From the NCBI RefSeq assembly GCF_932526225.1, contig NC_064034.1, positions 15,202,887 to 15,266,886 on the forward strand: a DNA stretch of 64,000 nucleotides, written 5' to 3'. The notes below the pieces were generated by a model. It saw only the letters and a program-made list of their open reading frames with translations, was not told the origin of the DNA and searched no databases. This DNA is from Nematostella vectensis (Eukaryota > Cnidaria > Anthozoa > Actiniaria > Edwardsiidae). Positions 37,431 to 53,749 of the stretch are shown here, in pieces. Position 1 is the stretch's first letter; each line of letters starts with the position of its first letter. The translations under genes were made by a program, and so were the position numbers.

Positions 37431-39011
37431 ATTATAGCCTTAAGTTTGGTCTAGTTTCCTTAGCATTCGCCAAAATTGTGACAGTTCGCCGGTAAAACGC
37501 CGCCATTTCAAACTAAAGGCTGGTTTAACCGCGCGGTACTGGAACTAGTCTAGACACATAAATACACAAGTTTGTAGTTTTATTACGTGCCTCGAGATTT
37601 GACATAGGGATTAGAACATTACACCATGTTGGGCTCTAGGAAAATGCGTGACTTTATTGGCGTGTCTGTTGTCGGGGCTACACTTATTTCAAAATGGGTA
37701 ATAGCAGGTGCTCATGAGTATAAGTATGGTAATAGTGATCCTTGGGTATAGCACAGGCTTACCAACCTCTCAGCCAGTCTCCAGTCAATCCCAGTAAGTA
37801 GCTCGAATATTTTCACGATTGATCACGTCCTGTAATTGTCCTATAATTGTCTTATATCCTAGAATTAAGGTCACTATAAACTCTCATTGCTTTGTGATGT
37901 GTATTTATTCAGAATAAGCGGTATTTCTAACGTTTGAGCAGTTGAGGGTTCCGCGTTACTATATACTAGAAGGATATAAGACAATTATAGGACAATTACA
38001 GGACGTGATCAATCATGAAAATATTCGAGCTAGTTACTGGGATTGACTGGAGACTGGCTGTGAGGCTGGTAAGCCTGTGGGTATAGTAAACAGGATTTGT
38101 ACTAACATTTTACAAAACGAACAAAACTGTTTGTATTTTTCTCAGAAAGCACCTTATAAGGATTTTCTCGATATATATACATCCCAAACGTTGCTAGTGC
38201 AAATTGCAGAAAATGGCAGATCAACCTAACCAATAAAAATATCTTGGGTCTCCTCACATATTTATACTGAATGTATGGAAATGTAAATAAATCAAGTGAG
38301 AGATCTTTCTTAACGCCAGGCTACGAAACCACAGACAAAAGAAATATAAACTTCAAAATCATCAACAACGCAAAGCTAGGAATCTTTATTAAAACCACTA
38401 GGATGAGCTCCCTGTGGTTTCTCTTATAATAAAATAAAAGAAATAAAAGAATTACAGACATTTTAGGAATAAAGACATTTAGAAATTTATAGTTTTTTTC
38501 TTTTATGTTACTTTTCTATACAATGTAAAATTTGATGTTCTTTTTTTATATACATATATAATATTATATTTACTTATTTTTATAAACATATATTTCACTT
38601 TTACATTGTAAACGCATTGAGGCGTAAGCAAAATGCGTCCAAAGAACTGTTATTTTATAGATGGCTTGTACTCTCTCCTATCTCAGACGCATGCGCAGAA
38701 ATAAGAAGGACTCTTGGGACGAGATGGATTGGTACTCTCTCGTCACCAGGGCTCACACGTTTTCCGAATAGATTTACGAAAATTATTCGACTGCTGGACT
38801 AGCTAGACCATTTAAATAAAATTGTAGTTTTGATGATGTTTTTATTATTTCTATGTCAAAGGCTTTCTAAAATTGGATTCTTTGAATCATATTTTGAAAA
38901 TTACCCCCAAAATAACTTCCAACAAGACTGTATGAAATATCGATTTATAGTCGATATATATTCGGCTATACGGCTCCGACCACACGAACTGTTGCCGATA
39001 ATAAGCGTGTA
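37431..39011. other. Spacer between LINE and KAT5
   Basis: Contains the inverted-repeat element at 37744-38086 and AT-rich sequence (38450-38620 with TATATA stretches). The last ~200 bp before the KAT5 ATG should hold its 5' UTR and promoter. No TATA box at a convincing distance or other named promoter element was recognised. Confidence 0.5.
37744..38086. mobile_element. MITE with ~115-bp inverted arms and 7-8 bp target duplication
   Basis: Left arm from 37752 (cacaggcttacca, agtctccagtcaatcccagt, aattgtcctataattgtctt) is mirrored by the right arm ending 38079. gggtatag flanks both sides (37744-37751 and 38079-38086), reading as a 7-8 bp target-site duplication as in hAT-like elements. The two arms differ at only a handful of positions. 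Noncoding. Confidence 0.85.
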
Positions 39012-43119
<4,108 letters not shown>

Positions 43120-43827
43120 CATAAGGAAGAAGAGAAATTCCTTGTTTCAAAGATTCATTGCATTTGACTCAAAGAATTGACTTCAAAAAATCCATTATGT
43201 TGACAGCTGGTTTATGATGCATCATTCTTCTTTTTATTGTAAAGGAGCATATTTATGCAAAGCTGAATTCTTCGTGGCCACAGCAATGTTCAGTATCTAT
43301 AAAACCAAATAAGAACGTAAGCATAAAATAAAGCTAGATTTCCACAGATATTTAGATTATGATCCAATACCGTTTCTTTAAAATACTATGCCATTTTTGT
43401 ATCAAAATGTTTTATATCAGATATACCAGTAGCTTCCTACGCACAGAAGTATTGAATAAAAATGCAATAGTGTGTAAAAGGTATTATCTAACAAGTAATA
43501 TGATGTAAATAGGATGGTTGGGAAAGTATGAAAATCTTTTTTGAAAAGGGTACTGTGACCAAATAATGGGTCTTCTCTTTTTGTATCCTATGATAGCAAT
43601 AGAGTTGTTTTCATTAACCCGTGAAACAGTGTGATAGTCATAGGATAATAGTCAGTAAAACATAAAAGAGAACAATAGAATCAGATCACAATAAAGTGTA
43701 ATACGCTAAAGTGTAATACACAGGTTAATGAAAATCACTCTATTTGCAGTTATTAAATGCAACACTTCTTTGTAATAAATATAGTGACAATTGTAAATAA
43801 ACTAAGAAAAGATGACTTTGATACTTT

Positions 43828-44035
43828 AGATGGTAAACGTCAAATGGTTTATTTTCACATTAGATAAAACTTCCACTAAAAATATAGTTTATTTCTCATA
43901 ACTAGTGTTATTTAATACATTTTTTATTTACTTTTAGATGGTAAACGTCCAATGGTTTATTTTCACAGATAAAATTTCCACAAAAAATATAGTCTATTTC
44001 TGACATAACTAGTGTTATTTATACATTTTTTATAC
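43828..44035 (+). repeat. 107-bp tandem duplication
   Basis: tagatggtaaacgtc at 43828 recurs at 43935, and both copies continue through ggtttattttcaca, ccac-aaaaatatagt and ataactagtgttattta. Two copies with scattered substitutions and small indels. Noncoding. Confidence 0.85.
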
Positions 44036-44247
44036 AGTGATCTACTTGAAATAATTAAAATACAAACTTGGGTCACCTTTTTTTTCAATTAGCTACCCAA
44101 ACATACATATCTATATATTTTAGTGTCAATTATAGGTGGACTTGCGCTGTGTAAATGGTAAGATTCATGTTTTTATGTGAATGTGTGTGATCCAACCTCT
44201 GGAATTTTCACCCCCTGGAAGTGGGAGCCCATTGGGTTGTTGGTGTA

Positions 44248-44543
44248 CAGGCCCATACCCAGGGGGGGGGGGGGGGTGCAAACGCACCTCCCACAATGGA
44301 AATAGACATCCTATTTGTGTACAAAACTCAAAATCAGAAGCTAGATCACTCTGGTAATATGTAGCCCAATCCTACAATAAACGTCCTGTTGAGATACTGC
44401 AAAGGCAGGGAGTTGGTTAGATTTTTATCAGAGAACTCCGTCACTCCCTCCCCCCCCCCCCCTTCCCCTAGAAAAATAAGGTCAACTTTTTCGGATTTCG
44501 CACAACCCCCTACCCCCCAGGAAACATCCTGGGTACGGGCGTG
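44248..44543. mobile_element. Poly-G/C cored foldback element
   Basis: Left caggcccatacccagg followed by G14; right cctgggtacgggcgtg preceded by C-rich tracts. The ends are imperfect inverted repeats and close to those of the elements at 6488 and 40739, so this is probably a related, longer member. Noncoding. Confidence 0.6.
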
Positions 44544-45186
44544 GTGTGAATACTGTGATGCGGCTAGTGTAGTAGGGACTGAAAGATACCCCTCACACGG
44601 AATCTCTTATCCCCCGTTGCGGTATGGATTTCTTCTGGAATAACATACATATTTCTACCCGAGATTTCAAATTTCGACAGGATATATTTTTGCCTAGAAT
44701 GGATACATTACAAGAGGCTCTCCATCAACACGGCGACAGATACCATTGGTATAGGAAGGATGATTTTACTTAGGGCCCGACAAATACCTCGCGCTTCTGC
44801 ATTGTCTAATTTTGAATCAATTCGGCATGGCTGTGCCAGCCGTGCTCCACGGCAAAAGCACGACACCCATTCAAACATCGAGTTTTTGCTGTGCTGAACC
44901 AAATGTCACAGTTTTGGTTTGTGCAACAGAAACTCCACATCAAGTCATCTTTTACTCCTCGCAACCTATTCAGCCCGACTCATTCAGTGCGACGTCTGAA
45001 ACGTGTCGACACAAATCGACATTTAGATTCAACACAGCAGGTTTTTTAGGTCCTTAGAGGATATAACAAACCACACGGAGCCTTTCTCCATGTGATCACC
45101 CCAGTCTCTCATCACACTGTGAAACAGCACTCATTATTATGCAAATTTTCTTTTAACTATACAGTACTTCTTGTATATGTTGGATC

Positions 45187-48100
45187 TTATAAGGTGAATC
45201 TCTCGGCGGCTTTGTCGGCCACCATACGAGCGATAGCTAGTGAGGATGTGGCGGCGGGTGAGGGCGCATTCCTCACATGCAGTACACGACTCCCGATCTC
45301 GCCCACGCCCCCGTCAAACACGAAATCGTCCACAAGGTTGCCATCACGGTCAAGGGCCTGGGCACGAACTCCTGATGGTCCACTGGGATGGAAAAAGAGC
45401 CGTAAGACAAAGGGCACAATGGGCTCGATTCCCAGCTCGTTTCTGTGAGGCCGATGAGGCCTAGCGACGGCTGGAAAAAGAGCCAAGGGGCTAAATCGGA
45501 GATCAAATTTTGAGGAGCTTGAGGATTCTCAATAACTCAGTGGCCATGATATCCAGAGCAATTGTCATCGAGGCTACAAATGAAGTCCTGAAGGGGGAGG
45601 GGGGATCATTGGCAAAATTAATTTTATTCCAGAGGGATAGCACTTTGGATGTGGTCAACAACAATTCTTACCCCTAAAAGATAGACGCATTTAAAGTGTT
45701 TTTCCCTGATGACACCACCATCGTTCACATCTCTATTCTGACAACATTCTTGACCAGTTGTTATAAGGATGTATGGAACTACTATTGTGAGACCCCATAT
45801 GAAATAGAAGGAACGGGAAAAATTTAACACCCCCTAAGGGATAGCAGTAAGAAGAATTTTATACCTTAAAAGATACCTTTTAAGATAACTTTATGGAGAG
45901 TTCCCCCAGGGAATGAAATGTCCTGTAACAGATGAAGGAGTAATCCACAGTATTCTACCCACAATCTACCTCTCCCTCGGACGAAGTAGTTACCTTACAA
46001 CGTCATTAGCGGTTACAGAAGGGATGTACTTTTGTAGTTGTTTGACTTGCGCCGCATGGTTCAGTCCTCGGTAATACTCGCCCACACCGAACGAGAAGTA
46101 TTTAAACATCAGCTGCCTTAGGCCCCTGAAAGAACAATGAGCACAGTCTGCATATCTGCTCCCTGGGGGTTTGACCATCAGAAAAGCAACAATAGAAATA
46201 CCTCAAAAGTACTGAGTCTTAAAAATCGATAAAACTAGCCAAAAAATAAAGAATATCAATCAATTACCCAACACCAAAAAAGCACTAATCAGTACAAAAT
46301 ATCAGTAAGAGCAAGAGATCATGGTCTCTTGATGTTGTATATTGCGATGGCTTTTCCAAATCTGTCGATGGAAAAAATGTATTTGACCGCAAAAATTTTG
46401 TTTTGTATTTACCCTCCCCCTTGCCCTATCTACGGCCTGTCCTCATGGTCTCTTGGTAAGAAATAAAAATAAAGTCGTAGCAGGCAACATAAGATTTGGG
46501 GGGGGCACAGCCACGCCCCTACTGGTCATTTCCTTATAAGATTGGAAAATATTATGGGGGGACACGTGTCCCCAGAAGACTACAGACAGAAGTGTATACA
46601 AACTTAAAGTTTTTATGTGTAGCAATTTTTCAGATAGCAGTAGATTCAAGCGTTACCCTTCAATAAAACAACAACTGACAACTTCACAAGAAATTACCTG
46701 AAAGCCAGAGCGTCGGCCAAGTCCCTCAAGTTGATGTCCAGAAGGTTGTATCCCTCGCGAGCAAACGCCAAGACAGCATTAGGGCCAAGCCAAACACTGC
46801 CATCCATTCGCGGAGTGAAGTGGACACCCAGAAACGGGAAGTTCGGGTCGGGCACCTACAAGAACAAGAATGGTTACCACGTCATCGGTAGAGATGGTGT
46901 GTACACACTCACTTTCACTTTTCACACTCAATTTTGACGCCATAACAAATCTACTTAACTTTTACCCTATTAACCTGAAAGAGCCTTGTCTTAAGAGTAC
47001 AAACGTTTTTGTTCTTGTCTTGGGATGCTCAATTAAAAGTTGGCCTCCGCCACCCTCCTTCTCTTAGCACACCCTGGCTACGTCCCAGCAGCGAGTACGA
47101 GTATGTGGATTCTTACAACATCAGACAATTGAGACAAAAGTGACTACAATAATACAACACAGCAAAGTACTAGGAGCAATTTTATCAACAGCAGCAATTC
47201 TGCCCTCTTTAGGAGAGAGATTAAAGCTGAACATCTTACTGGGTAAATGTTCCCTTTCACCAAGTGACATTTCTCAGGTTTAAGGACGAGATAATCGCCT
47301 CGAAATGGCACAATCCTTGGCTCTCTATTGCAGCCCGACTTCTCGGCGAGCCGATCCGAGTACAACCCTCCACAAGTGATGACGTAGCGACATTTGATGG
47401 TTTGCTGAAAAAAAGGCATCACACATATGTAAAGGACCAGAAGCGGTAACTTCTTCTTCCTCTTGCCCTCTGTGAGGTGTAATGGTGACCCTGGGGTGAG
47501 ATTGCGATCCCTTTGCAGGTGCGACCACACCTAACGTCACATCCCCACCCCACCACGGATACAGACTCTTGGATGCAAGGCACTGCCATCAATAGCATGG
47601 ATAGACCAAACACCCCTGGTATGAGTAAGTCTGTTTTCGTAACTTTACGCTTCTCTAGCCAGAACTTATAATTCTTTGCATAGAATCTGTAAATAATTGA
47701 TACATCAGAAAAATGCTGAATTCATGCATGTGCCCCAACAGATACAATATTGGCATTTTGACATTTTGTTTTTAACAAATGATATATTTTTTCGCTATTG
47801 GTATAAAAATATATGAGTTATGCCCTGTTAAGTGAACCATGAGAATATATATAAAAAAAGAGAATAAAGGGTTCTCAATCTTTTTTTTTTTGAAGGGGTG
47901 GGGGGTAATTCATATGACTACACCCTTACTCCTTAGTGACTAACCTTGTTATTAGTGAAAACTGTTACAGGATGTGTGAGACCTTAAGAGAAAAGGGTGC
48001 AAATCATTTAGCCTGCAAGTCAATCAGTAAGCCTAATCAGGTCCATAACAAGCCTTGAAACACTAGTGGGGAGGGGGTGTACCATACTTATAACAGGCCC

Positions 48101-51100
48101 TAGCCAGAATTTTGAATGTCCTAGCTCGCAGTAGTACTCAATTTTCCTTCATTTGAGTGGACCTTACAGTCAAGTGGGATGGTTCTTCCATACCCTCCCC
48201 CCACCTATGTGCCTGTAGACATTAAAATAACTGGGAAGGGGGCACAGCCACACCTCTACTAGTTATTTTCTTATATTTACAGAAAACCGCGGAGGCACAT
48301 CACCTGCTTCTTTTTCTTGTGACTTTCCACTCTCAGAGGCACACTTGAAATCAGTTACCTAAGAGGATAGAATGGCTCTGATAATTTTTTATATATAAAA
48401 ACAAATTAATAATAATATAAGTGAAATCATTTTGTCTCAAAGGCTTACTTCATATCCAGTGAATATGTCCCCACCACCTTTTCTAAAGTCATCCCCATAG
48501 GCTAGGGCTACCTGTGCCCAATCCACAATACCAGTGTTTGGAGAGACAATAGCAAACATGCCCTGGAAAAAAATATCATGAGCTCTTATTTTTCTCAGAT
48601 ATTTCATAGTTATCAAGGGCAGTAGGAACAGCGGTTGTTAGGTTAAATTCAGATAATAAGCTATGAATTTCCCTATAATTTGGCTTGAATAATGTATCTT
48701 GTTTGCACTTCGTGTTTGATTAGAAAACTTGGTCGAGCTATGTTGTGTAATCCAAGCTACCAAGTGGCTTGCAAACTGTACGTGACCCGGTAGAGGAAAC
48801 GATGTTGCAAGAATTTAGCCTAAAATTTGCTGTTCCTACAACCCTTGAATTATTTTGTTTTTTTTCATACTACTGATCTGCTATCTGAAAACAGGGGCCA
48901 TGTAGATGGAGGGGTCGGGGGGCTTTACCACTCCCCCCTACCCCCTACCCCCTACATGATTAATTTTTCATACATTCTTTGTTACTTCAACCCCCACTTA
49001 ATTGTGATACAATTTAACTCATAAGCCCCCTCTTCAAAAATATGCTGTGTGTACCTGGAAAAGTGTAAGTGTGTGTAAAGACATATATATATATATATAT
49101 ATTTAGAGTTCTTTAGGAAGCATGGGGTACAAAAGCATAGACAATTAAAAGACTTGTTGAATGGGATATGAAGGCATCTATATATGTATAAAGTTTGTAG
49201 CAAGTATTGGGGACAAAAGCATGGACAAAAGACTTGCTGAATGGGATATGAAGGCATTTATATATGAATAGAGTTCTTTAGCAAGTATGGGGTACAAAAG
49301 CATAGACAAAATACTTGCTGACTGGGATATGAAGGCATTTATATAATGTGTAGAGTTTGTAGCAAGTATGGGGGACAAAAGCATAGATAATTAAAAGACT
49401 TGCTGAATGTGACATGAGGCATCTATATATGTATAGAGTTCTTTAGCAAGTATGGGGTACAAAAGCATAGACAAAATACTTGCTGACTGGGATATGAAGG
49501 CATTTATATATGTGTAGAGTTTGTAGCAAGTATGGGGGACAAAAGCATGCCAAGAGTCACTCAGTGATGATGCACACGTAGTTTTGCTAAATAATGTAAT
49601 AATGTAAATAATGTAGGCTAAATCTTCATCAAAGGGAAAACACTACTTTTTGACAACCAAAGGAAAATGGGGTGGGGGAGGTTGTACATATGTCCCCTTT
49701 ACATCTATTATGAACCTGGCAGACGTGTTTCCCATATGAATTGCTTTTCTAGAAAAAAAATACTGATTGATTTATACCATTTCAAATAAGCATTAATCCA
49801 TACCTCACAATGTGGTTCAATTTCCTTGATCCCTCTCTTATCAACCATTGTCAGATCTTTTACACCATTCTTTTTGCCCCTTTCATATAAATTGTTCAAC
49901 AAGGGAATCTCTTTATCCTCTACAGCAACTATTAACTGAAAGTAAAATTCAATCCATGTTATTGTGAGCATTTTATTTTGACAGGGAATTCATTTAGGTT
50001 TTTGGAGGGCATCATGTTCGTTGAAGAGGACTTTATGTTGTAAGGTAAACACCGCTCCTAAGTCACATTGTATAGACCCCAGGGGTGAAGTGAAGGGGGA
50101 TGCCCCCCCCCTCCCTTTCTGGTCCAATAATGCTATTACGTCTTAGTTCTGGCTACGTCCCTTCACCCCTAAGAAGGATGGAGGAAGGAAAGGAGAGCTC
50201 ATTCTGGTTTGTTAATAACATTCTGTACCTTGCCACATTTCTTGTAGGGAATGTTATGCTCATCGCAATACTGATAAGTAAGGTCCAAACCCTGTACACA
50301 AAGCTTGGCTTTTAGTGAACCAGGAGTATAGTATATACCACAATGAATGACGCCACTGTTATGACCTGATTGGTGCATAGCTGAAAAACAAAACCAGTAA
50401 AACCTTATTTATCCGGCCCATAACTTATTGTCAGTCATCTGTTCATTCTAAATACTTTAAATACTGAAGGAACTAGAGGACACTTGGAAAGATAATATAG
50501 CAAGCAATGGAGAGTTCTACACAGAGATATACAACTGCATAGCCAAATTTGCTGGGGAGGGAGGGGTGCGCGCAAGCATAAGGAATTTCTTGCAAAATGC
50601 AAATGGGTTTTGCTTGCTGCCTAATAAGCCTATCATTAGGTATGCATCTGGAGAATGTAACTAGAATAATATTTTTATAGTTTTTTTTAATCACCAGCCG
50701 TAAAAGATAACACAGTAATGTAGCCTCCTCCACAGACATCACTTCTATTTGGAAAGAAAAAGTTTTTTTTTTTTTCCATGTGGGGTTCTTGTGGCGAATA
50801 GAAGAGAAAAATCACAGGAATCCTGAGTCTGAATAAAGGCCATAACAGAGTTGCCTGTGGAGGAGGCTAACTGTCATGCTAGTTGTGATGTCCTGATTTC
50901 AGGACAGCTGCTACCACAGAAGCAATGGGGGGGAGGGGAGGGCAAGCCTCAGTCCTTCCTCAGCCATTCCATTTTCTCTAGGAACAGGTACCATTTTCTT
51001 TCTAGGGTTTGCTGAGGAAAGAATGATTTTTAGGCTTGCCCTCCAATATAAATTTATCTACCCATGGCCCTAGGTTTGCATGCATGTTTAACTCAAACAT

Positions 51101-51760
51101 TCATTGTATTTAGTTAGAGGGGTTAACTTACATAGCTCCTTCTCCTTTTCAAGGACACAGAACGTGAGCTTGGGATGTCTTAGAATGAGTTCCCTTGCAG
51201 TAGCGAGCCCAACTATGCCACCACCAACAATAGCAACATCATAATGTTCTGATGGTTGTAAGTTCAAGTGTCTGAGCATGAAAAATCAGTAGTTATGCAA
51301 TACTCCTCAAGACATAGAACATGTAAAAAATGTGGACAATGTAAATTTATCAACTACCCCCCTTTTCACCCCCCCCCCCCCCCTCCCTCCTTGCCACACT
51401 CTCCCCTCAGTCTCTCCTTAGGCAAAATCTTCAAACTATGGTGTCACAGGGGTGACAAATGAGCAAATCATAAAGCCGTCTTAAAAATATCGATGCGAAT
51501 GATACTGATCATAATTATGTCATAGGGCCGATATCTTTTTCATAAGCCTTCAGGTAAATACTTGTTTATATTAGTATAAACAATATTTTAAACCTAATCG
51601 GTACGACTTTCTTTTTTTATCGTCCATGAGGTACTTATGTATGGTTAGATTTGGTTTGTTTCTCGCGTTACCTCACATTTCGCCCTGATATCCCAGTAGC
51701 CAGCACTCGCGATAGCGTTACAGCATTGCGCTTTGATAATAAAAAGCTTGTTTTCAGCAT
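45187..51760 (-). CDS. L2HGDH: L-2-hydroxyglutarate dehydrogenase, mitochondrial, complete (10 exons, 451 aa)
   Basis: FAD-linked mitochondrial enzyme oxidising L-2-hydroxyglutarate to 2-oxoglutarate (metabolite repair). Exons in transcript order: 51672-51760, 51132-51271, 50229-50380, 49804-49935, 48449-48562, 48281-48358, 47240-47404, 46698-46855, 45994-46125, 45187-45382; 1356 nt, 452 codons including TAA, every junction in phase. Residues 1-30 form a basic presequence. [17 protein letters not shown] (41-57) is the Rossmann FAD site. [17 protein letters not shown] (from 78), [26 protein letters not shown] and the C-terminal RAQALDRDG / [12 protein letters not shown] blocks are family hallmarks. 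Length is close to the human 463. The donor of exon 48281-48358 was chosen by frame; see the findings. Confidence 0.95.
45591..45915. mobile_element. Dispersed repeat with poly-G and 'aaaagatag' motifs, copy 2
   Basis: gtggtcaacaacaattctta, then cccctaaaagatag, at 45651-45684 is the reverse complement of the AQR-intron sequence around 13829-13856. taccttaaaagatac and gagagttccccca near 45870-45905 match its left part. In L2HGDH intron 45383-45993. Confidence 0.6.
46497..46570. mobile_element. 'cacagccacgcccctactgg' repeat, copy 1
   Basis: G7-cacagccacgcccctactgg, then tcatttccttataa and a G-rich end. The same string recurs at about 48239-48280 and 53413-53475, so it is a dispersed family. 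In L2HGDH intron 46126-46697. Confidence 0.65.
48233..48285. mobile_element. 'cacagccac...tact(a/g)g' repeat, copy 2, abutting an L2HGDH donor
   Basis: gggggcacagccacacctct, then actagttattttcttata, runs directly into the minus-strand donor of exon 48281-48358 (TTTTCT|GTAAATATAAG). The corresponding stretch in the 53413 copy reads, on the same strand, ttttcacaaattataag. The repeat edge therefore appears to supply the splice site. Confidence 0.6.
49105..49548. repeat. ~82-bp tandem repeat, ~5.5 copies
   Basis: agagttctttagcaagtatg / agagtttgtagcaagtatgg alternate at 49106, 49192, 49271, 49353, 49436 and 49517 (79-86 bp apart). Each unit also holds acaaaagcata and gatatgaaggcat. An (AT)n run precedes it. 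In L2HGDH intron 48563-49803. Alternation of two unit types suggests a dimeric higher-order repeat. Confidence 0.85.
51672..51760 (-). CDS. L2HGDH: L2HGDH first exon, mitochondrial targeting presequence
   Basis: ATG at 51758-51760 (minus strand) opens 29 codons plus 2 nt ending before GTAACG. The peptide [20 protein letters not shown], then ATGISGRNV, has several Lys/Arg, many Ser/Thr/Leu and no acidic residues, as expected of a matrix-targeting presequence. Its phase joins exactly to the exon at 51271, giving [13 protein letters not shown]. An alternative is translation from the ATG just before the exon-2 acceptor (MLRHLNL), which would lack the presequence. Confidence 0.75.
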
Positions 51761-53749
51761 TTTGTCTAATCTTATTTTTATGAGTGTTACTTTGTTGATG
51801 TCTGTGAACCGGGGTATACTTCATGTCTGAATCGGATATGCTTGAGTTCATTTATGTTATCAACACCTTCTCTTCCCACTCTTCTCTTCCAGCTGTCTGT
51901 AGCTATCTACTCCACTCTCTACGTAAGCGTAACATTTTTGTTTGTTTTTTGATTTTAATAATTTATTTATTTTATGGAAAAGGGGGGGGGGGGGAGATCT
52001 GGTACAACCAACATATAGAGTTTTTTTTTAATCTGATAGTACACACTACAGCTAATATAGCAGGGACAGCTGCAAAACTGGTATACGGCTAGGCGAAAAT
52101 TACAAAATCAGGTCATATCTTTTCTGAGTATTTTAATGGCTTATAATTTTACATTTTACATTGGACATACACCAATGTAAAAGCGTTTACATGGTACCAA
52201 TAAAGTAATTTTATTTCTATGTGATACAAGGTTAAGATTGAAATAGAAAATGTCCACTTATACTGTCCAGAACAAAGGCAGGAGGAGGAGGACTTGAATA
52301 GGGAAAGGGGTTGGCTGAACTTGAACTAAGAAGAAGTCTTTTTGGTCTTGTCTTTAATGTATGTAGCCCTGTATCCTTTGCCTGGTATTGTGTAGAAAAT
52401 GACACAGTACATATAATTATCTTTCGGTTCAATTTATTACTAGAGCTGTCACATTTCTCCCAATTTCTCTTGTAATGTACAACTAATTGATAACACAACT
52501 ATGCAAATATAACTTATATTGTGCTTCACCCAGACAGAGGAGCCCCTTTTTACAAATTCCGCAGCATAAATTGCACAGCTTTTCCACTGAGTACATAACC
52601 AATTAGATAATTAATTTTATAGTTACTTGCCAGGAATGACTGTTACCAGTCAAGCATTATAATTCATTTTCTAACTACCCTCTCTGAAATTCTTATGTAT
52701 TATTGTTACACAAAAGATATTTGACAAAATATGAATAACATAATAATGATTATAATTAGTGAACATTTTAAAGACACTTTGAGTCTTAACAGGGCTTTAC
52801 CCCAGAGTATAGAACCATTCCCAGCCTACACGTTTTCATTCAGCTGTTTTATGATTTATCCCAACAAGCAAAGAAGCTTTGTGACGCAGCTAATGCATAA
52901 AACACAGGTTCTTACACTGGGGTGGAGCCCTTATCCAGGGACCGATTTTAGCACTTAAATGTCTTACCAAGATAACCTTAGCATTTGGAGAATTATGCTG
53001 TTAGATCCCAACCAGCCACTTATCTGTGTACTCAGGAAAGTTTGAAAAATCTTATAATCAAGCCCTGCTGAAGATATTAAAAAAATAATACTTATCTGAT
53101 AAATTTTTCAGAGACAATAAAATGTGATTCCCTTGAAGATTAATATATATGGCACACAAGATACAGTATCCTTAAACATTCCAGGACCACTTTCATGACC
53201 CCACATCATGAAAAATCCATGAGCCAAAAACATTGTCTTCAATTATACAAATAATGATGTACGCCATGGGCAATTTTCAAATTCTCACAGTAGTAGTAAC
53301 TTAAGAAACTCATATTCAACATCATTATTCTTTTGTTTCATAATGCAAGATCAGAGCCGTAGCAGGCCTTGAAAGATTGCGGGCACAATACAGAAACATT
53401 AAGAGAATACTGGGGTGGGGCACAGCCACATCCCTACTGGTCATTTTCTTATAATTTGTGAAAATTTTAGGGGGGGGGGGGGCATTGCCCCAACATCCTG
53501 CTACAGCCCTGAAGATTGTAAAATATTTAAATTTAAAATTTCAAACAAAGAAACAACCAAGATTGGACAAAATACAAAATGATTGGTTGTGAACCATCAA
53601 CAACAAATAGTAATCATTCTCACTGAACCAAAATAATAAATGACTACTAGTTTCATGACACATAAACATGGTTATTAGACTACAGGATGTAATTTTTAGG
53701 AGAAAAAAAGAATAAGTCACTTGGTATGGGTCATTTTTCATTTAAATCA
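51761..53749. other. Rab3 3' region to L2HGDH promoter
   Basis: Spacer between two minus-strand genes. 51761-52000 should hold the L2HGDH promoter and 5' UTR; no motif was recognised. 53000-53749 is the likely Rab3 3' UTR. It includes a poly-G foldback at 53353-53512. The rest is AT-rich with no recognised gene. Confidence 0.45.
53353..53512. mobile_element. Poly-G foldback, 'cacagccac' repeat copy 3
   Basis: Left end agagccgtagcaggc and right end tcctgctacagccct are inverted. Between them lie ggcacagccacatccctact, ggtcattttcttataa and a G13-like run. Its complete-looking ends make it the best copy for defining the family seen at 46497 and 48233. Confidence 0.7.

Larger units (their letters stand above)
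43120..45186. other. KAT5 / L2HGDH convergent 3' region
   Basis: The KAT5 3' UTR has AATAAA at 43327-43332, about 210 bp past the stop, the best poly(A) signal. Further on lie a 107-bp tandem duplication and a poly-G foldback (separate entries). 44550-45186 contains nothing recognised; its ORFs do not resemble proteins. Confidence 0.5.

Noticed and set aside
44389..45057. ORFs of 64-84 aa in the KAT5/L2HGDH spacer
   Set aside because: Overlap a poly-C foldback or lack recognisable motifs, introns or codon bias; treated as chance.
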